Source: Climacium dendroides
Taxonomy: Eukaryota > Streptophyta > Bryopsida > Hypnales > Climaciaceae
NCBI GenBank assembly: GCA_950106755.1
Contig: OX467084.1
Location: 31,809,213-31,873,212, forward strand
DNA: 64,000 nucleotides
Direction of reading: 5' to 3'
Shown here: in pieces, positions 38,301-48,220 of the stretch
How positions within the stretch are numbered: the stretch's first letter is position 1
Layout of the letters: every line of letters begins with the position of its first letter
Position numbers and translations under genes: made by a program
The notes under the pieces: model-generated
Database searches by the model: none
Seen by the model: only the letters and a program-made list of their open reading frames with translations
Told to the model about the DNA's origin: nothing

Positions 38301-40594
38301 GCTATTTGTGATGAAGCACCCCAACTTGAGGATACGAGTGGTGCATGGGAATACTCTCACAGCTGCTGTCATCATTAAAACCTTACCTGCTGGGGTGACG
38401 GAAGTGTTTATGAACGGGGCCACTTCCAAGTTGGGTCGTGCCATTGCTCTGTATCTTTGTTCTCGGGGCATTCGAGTTCTGGTACAGATTCATTCTCTGC
38501 CCTTGCCAGACTTTTCAAACTGTTTTATAAGAGGAATCACGGGCAACTTGTGGAAAATTCTTTTGAACTTCACCAATATTCACGCGACCGTGATTCCCCT
38601 ATTATCTGTGTTGTTGTTGGAACATGACAAAACTTAAAATTCTCTTAAATACTTGAACCTAGTCTAGAGAATTTGCAGTGTAGAATTTGTAGATCTCAAA
38701 CATGATTCTAGAGTGTCCATTATATTAACATCTTACTGAATTCATCTTAAAATGGTAGAACAAGTTATTCATCGTGTTAGGATACTTTAGGGTAACTGTA
38801 ACATTAAAATGCCTGGACTGGTTTAAGCATGTGGTTTGTATTTATGCACAATTTTATATACTGCAGATGTTGACAGCCTCTAAGGAACGCTTTGACGCAA
38901 TCCAAAGAGAGGCTCCAAGCGAGTTCAGGAACAATCTCGTCCAAGTTACGAAGTACCAAGCCGGCAAGAACTGCAAGGTACTGTGTCAACTGTTGCATTG
39001 ATTAAACCCCATTTCAACCTGAATCCACTCATGAAAATGTAAACATCTTGAACATTCTCTCTGAAGGACTTCCATAGTCTCTCCTGATTAGCTCAATTTT
39101 GTAACATGATGAAACAATTTAGATTCTGTTAACTATTGTGAACCTAAGTGAAGAAGTAAAGAAAATTCTTGGTACGTATGTGAATTAAATGCTCCTTGTT
39201 TAAGATTCCTCCATTGTTAAAGACCCCTCACCTGAATTCACAGCATAGTGGAAGAAAGTACAAGAAAAAATCCGAAGTATTGTGACTGTACCATAAACAT
39301 TCTTGAAGGGAAACTTCTAATACTTGAGGTAGCTGGAGCCCGTCTCCATATTCAAGAACGAATTAGGATATCCAAGATGCTTCAAATCCTCTAACATCGT
39401 ATTCCTATGAAACATAACCTCGAACATCATGAGTTCAATTTTTTGGAAATGAAAGCTCTGCACATCAATCGCTTCAATAGCTTTCAAGTTGACACTTGTG
39501 AGCAAGTAGCAGTACATCATTGCACACAATTTTTACGCATGTTGATGGATCCAAATCTTTACATGAATTTTCTTAAATGCATGTCAATGAATAGTGAGAG
39601 GATTTGGGAATGTTATATAAGGTTACTGATGGTTGTGAATCATACAGACATGGATAGTGGGCAAGTGGACATGGGCCAAAGATCAGCAGTTTGCTCCTCC
39701 TGGAACATTCTTCCACCAGTTTGTAGTACCAGTCATCCCGGAGGTGCGCAAGGATTGCACTTACGGCCAACTGGCAGGCATGGTTTTGCCGAAGGATGTC
39801 ATAGGCCTTCGGACCTGTGAGGTATTATTTTACCCCCTGGCAAAGCAGCTAATCAATTCCCCTTAATGTTTAAAATATATATTGCCTTCTCGTCATGCCT
39901 ACAGTGACAACATGAAAAATAGTCAGTTCATAAACACACATTTCTTTTCTTTGGTTGCTTATGATTCCATGATGAAGCCGGTGATAATACTAGTGAGCAG
40001 TCATAGAGTTCGTCCTTCGCACTACAGTCTGAGTGTCTGAAGTCCTCCCATAAGATATTGCCCAACATATAGTTCTAAATGTGCCACAATCAATGGTAGA
40101 GCGATAAATGTGATAAGTGATACTCTATAATGTTGCTTTGCAGCAGGTCATATTAAAGTGCAATTAGTTTATACAAAGTGAGCAATCAACATTATGAAGA
40201 TTGCTACTTTTATTGTGGAATATGTATCTGTGCATTTTTATGTTTGTTGGAAAGTGATGTAACCTTATGTTACATCACCCACAAAAGTTAGGCCTTCAAT
40301 TTTAATTCTCTCGTTGTCATTTGAAGCTCAATGACCTTAGCTGAAGAATGTTACGACTTGCAATTGAGTGAACGTTTCCCTCCCACAATATATTCGAATT
40401 GGGCTAATATTGATAACGTTTAATTTTTGCAGTATACAATGGAAAGGGGGGCAGTCCATGCCTGCCATGCCGGTGGCTTAGTCCACACCCTGGAGGGTTG
40501 GACTCATCATGAAGTCGGTTCCATAGATGTGAGCCGTATCGACGTGGTGTGGGAAGCGGCTCTGCGACATGGTTTTGCTCCAGTCATCTATTGA
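32346..40594 (+). CDS. CER3: CER3/WAX2/GLOSSY1-type wax aldehyde/alkane biosynthesis protein, 11 exons
   Basis: Exons: 32346-32411, 33138-33361, 34002-34234, 34612-34828, 35137-35258, 36040-36296, 37448-37555, 38275-38481, 38867-38977, 39648-39821, 40433-40594. All introns are GT-AG and phases agree. They join to 626 aa, the usual family length (about 620-635). The start is set by the conserved N-terminal WPWE (residues 13-16). The N-terminal half is a membrane fatty-acid-hydroxylase domain with all three histidine clusters: HRAFH (148-152), HFFHH (161-165), HSLHH (249-253). The C-terminal WAX2 domain has NEALNGGG (from 410), [15 protein letters not shown], and near the end HACHAGG and HHEVG. 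These favour CER3 over CER1. Known role of the family: with CER1 at the endoplasmic reticulum, converts very-long-chain acyl-CoA via aldehydes to alkanes for cuticle wax. No break is seen, so the gene looks intact. Confidence 0.93.
32469..32534 (+). repeat. Short tandem repeat carrying repeated GTAAGT motifs in CER3 intron 1
   Basis: A roughly 13 bp unit (TGTAAGTTCACAA) recurs about five times, starting 58 bases after the exon 1 donor. GTAAGT, a near-ideal splice donor, occurs at 32479, 32492 and 32505, and later units carry ATAAGT. Confidence 0.7.
35368..35940 (+). repeat. Degenerate repeats and GCT tract in CER3 intron 5
   Basis: AAGTGCATGTAGAATCGACAG-like words recur at about 35368, 35573 and 35672, and TGCTTGAATGTTGCCCTTG at 35470, 35651 and 35912. 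Just downstream, 35958-35981 is a (GCT)8 tract, read as polyalanine in a spurious frame that runs on into exon 6. Confidence 0.7.
36353..37080 (+). repeat. Degenerate tandem array of about 190 bp units in CER3 intron 6
   Basis: CATTGTGGTTT marks units at about 36353, 36538 and 36740, and a weaker fourth starts near 36928. Units share CTTGCATTCCTTTC, CGACTAGGG(C/T)AGGGAAC and a TGAAGTAGT-like segment. The array fills most of the 1151 bp intron between exons 6 and 7. Confidence 0.75.
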
Positions 40595-41560
40595 ATGAGG
40601 TCGAGGGTGCATCAACTGTCCCTCCTTGCATTGATCAATGACAAGTCATAGAGACTGCACTCAATTTACAAGGGGATGACGCATTTAGAAAGTTAGCGCA
40701 CGTGGACAGTTTTTAGCACCCTCTACCTTAATAATCAGAATCATACAGAAATTCATATTAACTTACAGCCAGTTGTAACTTAATTCCTTACCTCCTGCAG
40801 AGAATTCATCTTCTAGTCTTTAATTTTAGTTTCTGCAGATAATTCAATGAATGGGATTCATGTGCTAGCGAGGCCTCCGAACTTACCTGGACGATTTGTA
40901 ATAAGGGTCCGTGGTCTCTACCGTAGCTGACTTCCTCGGTGGATCAATTCATCCAAATCAGTTGCCATTTTCATTCCGTTGTTTGCTTCAATGCGTCGTC
41001 ACTGTCAGTAGAGGTTGCTTAGAAATCGTATATGAATGATATGTTGCCTTCAATCTTTGACCCAGCAGAGTTTGCTTGTAAGTCATGAACTGTGGCCTTC
41101 AGTCTGGTTTGGTGGAGAGATCTCAATTGTTTGCAAACATGGTTCGCTCGTCACTGCATGAAATCAATTTAACAGTAAATCCACTCTGGAAGTTATTAAC
41201 ATGTTATTGTTCATAATTGCTGTTCTATATTGGGTCCATTTGTTTTACTTAGTGTCGAGAAATTTGCAACTACTTTTGATTCTGTACGTAGGCACTTCAG
41301 GGATTGAAAAGGGAGTCTTGAATGAATGTGCAGTGTAAGCATAAGAAGAGCAAATGCATCTTTCGTTGCCTTGCCAGTTTGCAACATCTAGATCGGGATC
41401 TAGATAGGTGTTGTAGCAGGTATGTTTAACGTCGTAGTTGTGTTGCTTGAGGACGATGTTGTCCTCAAGCGAACCAGGCTTGTAATTAATGAGTGGTGCA
41501 AACTTCGTTTCCAATAAGGTAGAAGCATCAGTTTTCAACCACGCCGAGTGCCTAACCTGT
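40595..41560 (+). other. 3' flank of the CER3-type gene
   Basis: Presumed 3' UTR followed by intergenic DNA with moderate GC. No polyadenylation signal can be chosen with confidence and no further gene is seen. Confidence 0.4.
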
Positions 41561-41565
41561 AAGTT

Positions 41566-41630
41566 AGATCAGCCTAATTCCGTTTCCATAGATCAGCCTA
41601 ATTCCGTTTCCATAGATCAACCCAACTCCG
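41566..41630 (+). repeat. 24 bp tandem repeat, 2.7 copies
   Basis: AGATCAGCCTAATTCCGTTT followed by CCAT occurs perfectly twice (41566-41589, 41590-41613), then a diverged partial third copy (AGATCAACCCAACTCCGT). Confidence 0.9.
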
Positions 41631-41930
41631 TCACCTACTTTTGGTCCCAATTTCACCTAAAATCCGTCCCAATTTTCTTCATTTTATGACAAAATCAGAG
41701 AATACTATGACAAAATCAGAGATTTTTTGACAACAGGGGGTAATGTATTACTCCATTAATAGAGAATATCTAACATTTGATTAGGTGGTTTTAGGTTGTT
41801 TATGGGGTGTTTATGGCTCCAGTTTGGTGGCGGTTTTGTAATTTCAGGGTTGACTACTTCAAAAAATTCATAGAAATTACAAATTCAATCCGAAAATTAT
41901 AACTCCACTTGGGTTTGACTCATGAAACCA

Positions 41931-42122
41931 GCACACACCTCTGAAAAATATGTGCTCCTCTTGGAATGGACCCTAAGATGTCCAGGTCCCAAATCATGGT
42001 GGTAATAGGCTTGTCTACCTTAGTGTGCACACACCTCTGTAAAATATGTGACCCTCTTGGAATGGCCCCTAAGATGTTCAGGTTCCAAATCAGGGTGGTA
42101 ATAGGCTCGTCTACCTTGGTGT
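41931..42122 (+). repeat. 96 bp tandem duplication
   Basis: GCACACACCTCTG begins units at 41931 and 42027, each 96 bp and ending CTACCTT(A/G)GTGT. The units differ at about ten positions. No coding capacity was recognised. Confidence 0.9.
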
Positions 42123-42199
42123 GCGCTATTTCTACGTGAGGTTGGAGCTCCAAGCTTGAAAATGTGTGTTTTCTTGTTCTTTTCAAGGTTGGGACTAAA

Positions 42200-42490
42200 T
42201 ATGGCTATGACACATGTCTAGAAGCAGTGAGCAAGAAAGTAGGGAGTAGTGAACATGAAAGTAGTTCTTCAATGATTGGAATTAGAACACTACAAACATT
42301 GACTATGGGTGGACAATACTTTTCGGCTCCCGAAATTCACTGTAACTTCAAATTCGGGAATAAAATTTTGAAATATTTGCAATCCTTGTACTTCCTGTCT
42401 TCCTATATGGGAAAAAATTCCAACACCTCATACTCCTCACCATCTACTCCAAAATCACTTAAATGGTCCACTACTATGCTTCTACCTTAG
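42200..42490 (+). repeat. Dispersed repeat, partner at about 58196-58380
   Basis: Both places contain in the same order a GACTATGGGTGGACAATACTTTT or GGTTCGGAATACTTTT stretch, a TTCAA(A/T)TT segment, TTTACAATC or TTGCAATCC, CCTATA, a GG(A)AAAA(A)TTCCA-like word, and CTCACCAT followed by CACTTAAATGG or TTGCTTAAGTG. Diverged but collinear. Confidence 0.5.
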
Positions 42491-42581
42491 TTGTAACGAA
42501 GAGATGACTACTACTAATAAATCCTACCTAGATTAGCTTACATGTATATGGAACGGCTGACCAAAGATCGACTCCCCAATC

Positions 42582-42833
42582 ATGGCTCAAATAACCAAAG
42601 CCATTGTGAAGTCGATATGCATGTGGAGCAAGATGGTGGCCTCACCAGTCGAAAACATTAATCGTGACAAGCTTGGAAGTGCTTTGGAGGTGACACTCAC
42701 AGCATTCATGCTGCAGACTGCGCTGGGGAAGACAACAGACGGCGTAAGTCACGGTGCAGCAGCTGCATTAATTCACGGCCTTCACTTGCGAGCTTGCACT
42801 GCGTTGTCTTCCTCACCTCACAACTTAAGGTAG
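42582..42833 (+). CDS. Unrecognised open frame with coding-like composition, 83 aa
   Basis: The frame starts MAQITKAIVKSICMWSKMVA and has balanced base composition, unlike the AT-rich DNA around it. It lacks long homopolymers or strongly biased residues. A splice-donor-like AAGGTAGGT follows near its end, and GGCGTAAGT lies inside it. It could be a small gene, an isolated exon of a decayed gene, or a fragment captured by a repeat. I do not recognise a family. Confidence 0.25.
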   Translation: MAQITKAIVKSICMWSKMVASPVENINRDKLGSALEVTLTAFMLQTALGKTTDGVSHGAAAALIHGLHLRACTALSSSPHNLR

Positions 42834-43259
42834 GTACACCCAAATGTGCCACTGACCTTAAACTGGCATCTATACTGTATGTACATCTCCAAAATCAGTT
42901 CTGTACCTAAGTATGTGAAAGAAACGCTTTCAGAACCAAACTTTGTTCCTTAATAACTTTTGCATACAGTATCCAAATGTCACGTTCTTTGGTGCGTTGG
43001 AACCTCCTTTCACTTGTTAACATATGAAAATTTGACCAGTCTAATAATAGAAAATAGGCTCAGGAGCAAAAAGTGTTGGTTTTGGGTGTACCTACCTTAA
43101 TTTGGTTGTTGAGGTGTTGTCTGAGTTGCCAATTATATGATTGACAATAGCAAGATCGAAGCTCCTCAAGATGCAACACTACCTCTGAAAAAGTTTGAAA
43201 CATCACCTCGGGGTGCACTCCTCTTTTTTTTTTTGATGTTAGCATACAAACAAAACTTT

Positions 43260-43745
43260 GGACCCTTGTATGTATTTCTTAAATTTTAAATAAAATGAAA
43301 TGAAAAAAACATGAATAGATTTTTCTACTTTGAAAGTTTTATGTCTTGAATTATTGATATTTTTAACTGTTAATAATAATTAGTTACATAGTTTTGAAGT
43401 AAAAAGATACATTGTAGAACTGAAAAATAACTTTCACACTCCTACATTATATAAGAAAAAATTGTCTAAAAAATGAACAAAAAATTCCTAAAAATAACTC
43501 TTTATTGAAAGCTCATTTTGAGTTGAATATTGATGCAATGGTCATGTAAATGTGTTCTTTAAAAATATTCGAGTTAAAAAAAACATGCCATTTTAATGCA
43601 TTTTTAACCTCTTCTACAAATCATTCCATATTTTATTTGAATTTGGAATTTTGGGAGTAGAATCCTATAGTCATTAGTAAACAATGCTTGAAATTTGAAG
43701 TTAAAATTATAGTTTATTAGAAACCACTTGTTTGCACATGGTTTG
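43260..43745 (+). mobile_element. Repeat family R3, degraded copy
   Basis: This aligns with the complement of the insertion at 45457-46029. Shared words include TACTTTGAAAGTTTTATGT versus TACTTTGAAAGTTTATGTT, GAATTATTG(A/G)TATTTTTA, and TTGTCTAAAAAATGA. The ends are degraded and no target duplication was found. It encodes no protein. Confidence 0.55.
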
Positions 43746-43947
43746 TTGTAGTAGAACTAAGTGCCCCTTCTGAGAGCAGCACCTATTTCTCAAAACATAT
43801 AATAACTAGGAATTTTTTCAGCTAAAGAATCTATTTGATCCATACTGGTTATATAAGGTAACTCTGCCTATGACAGTGCAAATAGGAGTCATCTCATCTC
43901 AGGCAAAATTGTACTAATGGTATACATTCCAGTTTTTGAAATGTGCA

Positions 43948-44270
43948 TCACTAGAAATTTTTTACCTACAATGGGTTGGCTGTCATTTAGATTGTCATAG
44001 GTTGGTTTACCTTAGATCTTCCTGTTTCTAACCAAAGGATGGCTGCAAAATCTACCAAGGGTTGGTTGCAATATTGAGAGTCTTTTAGCCAGTCATAATG
44101 TGCCACCACTACACTAGGAAGGGGGTCATAGTTGATCACTACTTGCATGGAAAGAGCAAAGCCTACATTGCCCATGACATTGCCAAAATGGGGGATGATT
44201 AGAAATGGATTGGCTACCATAAAGCTTGAGACTGAAATTATTTGAGTTGTTGCACACAAAAGGAACAAAG
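43948..44270. repeat. Dispersed repeat with CACTAGAAAT end, inverted partner near 57.48-58.04 kb
   Basis: It starts CACTAGAAATTTTTTACC. The complement of 58020-58040 reads CACTAGAAATAGCAGTACC. Internally, AAGGGTTGGTTGCAATATTG here matches the complement of CAATATTGCAACCAATCCTTGG near 57500. This suggests fragments of one CACTA-like family; boundaries are uncertain. Confidence 0.4.
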
Positions 44271-44649
44271 TTATTTACGAGCCGCAAGACATGTTCGATT
44301 TCTATCTAGTTTCCTTTACAATGAGTATATGGAATGGAATTTCATTAAAATGACATATTCTACACACCATTTTTAGACTGCTTGGTCTTAATTGTAGAAG
44401 TGACATCTAGGACTAGTATACATTTTAGACTGCATAGTCTAAACCGTAAAAGTGCTAAAGTTGAGGAATGGCACTATTTTAGAGAAATTCCCCATGAATG
44501 TTCTTAGAGTACCATGTTTAAATGGTAAAGATACCTTAAATTGTCAAAATAAGGAATTTAGTTGATAGCTGGAGGTACCTTTTTCAAGAAAAAACACTTT
44601 TTTTGGTTTAGCAATTGCAAATAATGAATTTAGAAAAAAAAATGAATTT

Positions 44650-46150
44650 TTAACCCCTAAAGCCTTAAACTGCATTTTTTGACAGTATGTCAATTTTGGG
44701 CAGCTCACTCTTTTTCTTTGAAATTTTCACACAACATGTACGCAAAGAATATCTTTTAGGCCCAACAAGTTTCGTAAGTTTTGACTTCATGGTTCAAAAG
44801 TTATTGTATGATATGTAGTTTTCAGCAAAGTGTGGGTACTATGGGCAACAAAAAAAACTTCTTTTAAAATCACTTTTCAAAAAATTGAAATTTGAAGTTG
44901 GTTCTCAAGATTTATATGTACCTAGAAAGATTTGAATCATACCATTTCGATTACTGAAATGAAAGTTATGAGGAGTTTAGTTTGTGAGTAGTTTGAAAGT
45001 TTTGGATTTTCTTCTCTAAAATAAACTTTAAAGTCCTTTATTTAAGTCAGTTTTCAATATTTTTGGAAAAAACACACAAATATTAGGTGTAGATTGTTTA
45101 TTACAACATTACAACCATTGGAATTGGCATTTTTAATTCCATAAATAAATTGTTAACAATTTAGTATTTTGAATCATTCTTACTTCTTTCTACTTAAATT
45201 ACTAATTTTTTTCTTATATGTTGTACAATTCCAAATGACTTAAAAATTTTCAAGCATGTAGTCAACTTAGATTGAAGAATGAATGCAAAGAAGCACCACC
45301 ATTTTGAACATTTTTTCATAAAAATGTGACCTTGTGAAGTGCAACTACCCATGTTTTTGCAAGGCCAAAAAAAAATTGTCACTTCAAACACTAATATCTT
45401 GCAATCTACATTGCAAAAATTTCTGAAATTTTTCCCACATCTTCTCAAACTAGTGTCCCAAGGGGATCACTTAGTGTATCTATAAGAAACCACATGAGTT
45501 CAAGTGATTTTTTGGACCCCTATGTACTTTTTAATAAACTACAATTTCAATCTATAGTTTTGACTTTGTTTAATATTGACTAATAGGTGCTGAAAATTTC
45601 CAACTCAAATAACATATGAAATAATTTCTAGAATAGGTTGAAAAATGAACTAAAATGGCATATTTTTCAACTCAAATATTTATAGAGAACACATTTAGAT
45701 GACCATTGCATCATTATTTAGGGAAAATGAACTTTGAATAAAGAGTTATTTTTAGCTCATTTTCATTTTTTAGACAATTTTTTATGAAATAAAATAGGGG
45801 TATGAATATTATTTTCAGCTTTATAATGTATTTTTTTACTTCAAAAATTTATAATTAACTATAATTAACAAATAAAAATACCAATAATTCACAACATAAA
45901 CTTTCAAAGTAGAGGAATCTCTTCATATTTTTCTCTTTTTCTTTTATTTAAATTTTAGAACATAAAATAGGGGGTCAAAAATCTTAACACACGTAGTTTC
46001 TGATGGATATTCTAAGTGATCTCTCCGTGACTAGTGTACTACAAGATTCTACAATTCTATATGTCCAAAAATGTTTTTTTTCACTAAAATTTGGTAATGG
46101 CAACTTTGGAGCGTTTTGGTAAAAACATAGTCAAAACTTTTAGGGGTTAA
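44650..46150 (+). mobile_element. Repeat family R2, copy C, carrying a nested insertion
   Basis: It begins TTAACCCCTAAAGCC and ends CTTTTAGGGGTTAA, giving good terminal inverted repeats. It matches copy B through about 45448 and again from 46030 to the end. The extra 573 bp between is a second transposon (family R3). Without it the copy is about 920 bp, close to copy B. No protein is encoded. Confidence 0.75.
45457..46029 (-). mobile_element. Family R3 transposon nested in R2 copy C, 8 bp target duplication
   Basis: ACTAGTGT occurs at 45449-45456 and again at 46030-46037. The ends are long imperfect inverted repeats: GATCACTTAG at the left, CTAAGTGATC at the right, then AAGAAACCACATGAGTT versus CAGAAACTACGTGTGTT on the complement. 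The R2 paralogue at 47.42 kb has the uninterrupted sequence CTCAAACTAGTGTACTACAA on its complement, which is the empty site. An 8 bp duplication suggests hAT. No transposase is seen. Confidence 0.8.
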
Positions 46151-46505
46151 ATAAGACATGTAATTACTATGAATTTTCATAATGGAAGCTCCCTAAGTCC
46201 ATGAAATTGTCACATAGCTTGGTCATAAACCTGAAAGTGAAAGAATCAATAGTCAACCAATTACAATTAATTAAATAAGAAAACATTTAATAGCACTTTG
46301 GGGGACACTTTCAATGGAAGTCTACTTGATTGTTGAAAATGGGTACAAGGACAATTTTGGGTGTTTTTATTTTACCTTAGTAGATATGAAGCTTTCTTTT
46401 TACTTTACAAAGTTGTTGTTGCTACTCTAGATATTAGAGATTGAGAGTTTAATTTAATTTGTTTGTATAGTCCCTTTTGGTATATGTCCCTTCAAATTAT
46501 GCTCT

Positions 46506-46593
46506 CAGTAGTAGAAAACGCAGAAATTTATGTTGTTTCGGTGACGTTGTTTTGGTCACCGGACAACATAAATTTTTGCGTTTTCTACTAGTG
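46506..46593 (+). mobile_element. CACTA-type MITE, 88 bp near-perfect hairpin
   Basis: The arms 46506-46545 and 46555-46593 pair over about 39 bases with few mismatches and a 9-base loop. The ends read CAGTAGTAGAAAACGC and, on the complement, CACTAGTAGAAAACGC. TCT flanks both sides (46503-46505, 46594-46596), the 3 bp duplication expected for CACTA elements. Confidence 0.78.
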
Positions 46594-47311
46594 TCTTGAG
46601 ATATTTATGATGCATACAAAAATCTAGAGTCACCCTTTATTAGGTGCTTTTGGAGGACATTGGAAGGCCCTTTCAGGCCTATTCCCGATGTCGTAAACTA
46701 ACTAGTGGTAGCCAAAATAAAGAGTAATAAAAAATATAATATAAATATCACAAAATTCAAAAAATATGATTTTTGAATTATTATCTAACATGGTTACCGT
46801 AGTCATTATACCACGTCAAATTGTTGCTGCGTCCAAATTCCCACAATCCAAGAGTTTGGGAGAACTTGCACCCCTATTAAGAAGTTGAATCACATCTAAT
46901 GCTACTTTCATCTAATGTAGTTGAAATCTTCAACTCCATTGCCAAGTTGAGGCATGTCTGGCATGACCACTTAAAGTTGAAATGGTAGCTAGATACTAAT
47001 CTTCAAAGTTCTTTCATGTTTTGAGGACCAAAAATACTTTAAAATACTTGTCTCCAAAACAAAGCTAAAACCTTCATCTATATTTTTTCTAATGAATCTA
47101 GCCATAAGACTCTTTGGTTAGTTTATTCAAGTACATCATCCCAAAATTTTAAAGTAAATATCTCCACTGATTGTGAGTTCAATAGTGTGCCTAAACTTTA
47201 TAATGGAGGCTTTTCTAATCCTTTTAAAAGTTGAAGTTTTGTTTTGCAATATTTTTAGAAAAAATTAAAAAATGTTCTATAACTTGTGTATTTTAGTCAA
47301 TACTAGCAAAA

Positions 47312-48220
47312 AATAACCATGACTATACTGTCACCAAAAATGCTCCAAAACTGCCATTTCTAGTACAAGTACCAAATTTTGGAAAAAAAACATTTTTGGA
47401 CACATGCAACCATAGGATCTTGTAGTACACTAGTTTGAGAAGATGAGGAAAAAAATTCAAAAAATTTTACTATGTAGATTTTAAGATATTAGAGTTTGAA
47501 CTTTGAAGTAACAAAATCCTTCTTTTGACCCTTCAAAAAACTTGGCAACTACACTTTTCAAGGTCACATTGGTATGAAAAAATGTCCCAAATGGTGGTGC
47601 TTCTTTCAATTAATTATTCAAGACAAATTGGATGCATGCTTTAAAATTTTGAGATGATTTAGAATTGTACAACATATAGGAAAAAAATAATAAGTGGAAA
47701 AAGTAGAAAATGATTTGAAATACTATATTGTTAACCACTTTTTTATGGAATTGAAAAATGCCAATTCCGATGATTGTAATTTTGTAATAAACAATATATA
47801 CCTTCTTTTTTCAATTTTTTTTTTTAAATATTGAGAATCGAGTCAAGTAAAGGAATTCAAAGTTTAATTTAGAATAGAAAATCAATAACTGCTTGCAAAC
47901 TAAAACTCTTTGTAACATTTGGCTCATTGTTCAAAATGGATTGATTCAAAGCTTTTCGCCTGTATATAAATCTGGAAAATCAATTTCAAATTTTTGTTTT
48001 TGTTGCTTGAACAATACATTTAAAAAAAACAAAGTAACATATTAGGCCAAAACTTTTGACTCATATTTCTAAATGTCTTGAATTTTAGTGCATATGAGAG
48101 ATATTCTTTGTCCACATCTTCTATTAAAGTTTGGGTCAAAAACATAGAAATCTCCATCACACGTACCTATCCAAAATTGTTATGTTGCCAAATTTAGTAG
48201 ATTGATCCTTTAAGGGTTAA
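47312..48220 (-). mobile_element. Repeat family R2, copy D (inverted)
   Basis: The complement matches copies B and C in order, including TTTTGGAG near one end, CTAGTGTACTACAAGAT in the middle and GGCAACATAA near the other. The right edge ends AAGGGTTAA at 48220; the left edge is degraded. It preserves the uninterrupted site that is occupied by R3 in copy C. Confidence 0.65.

Noticed and set aside
37953..38471. 172-codon minus-strand frame
   Set aside because: It lies antisense to CER3 exon 8 and its flanking intron; no domain is recognised, and the sense strand is explained by the gene.
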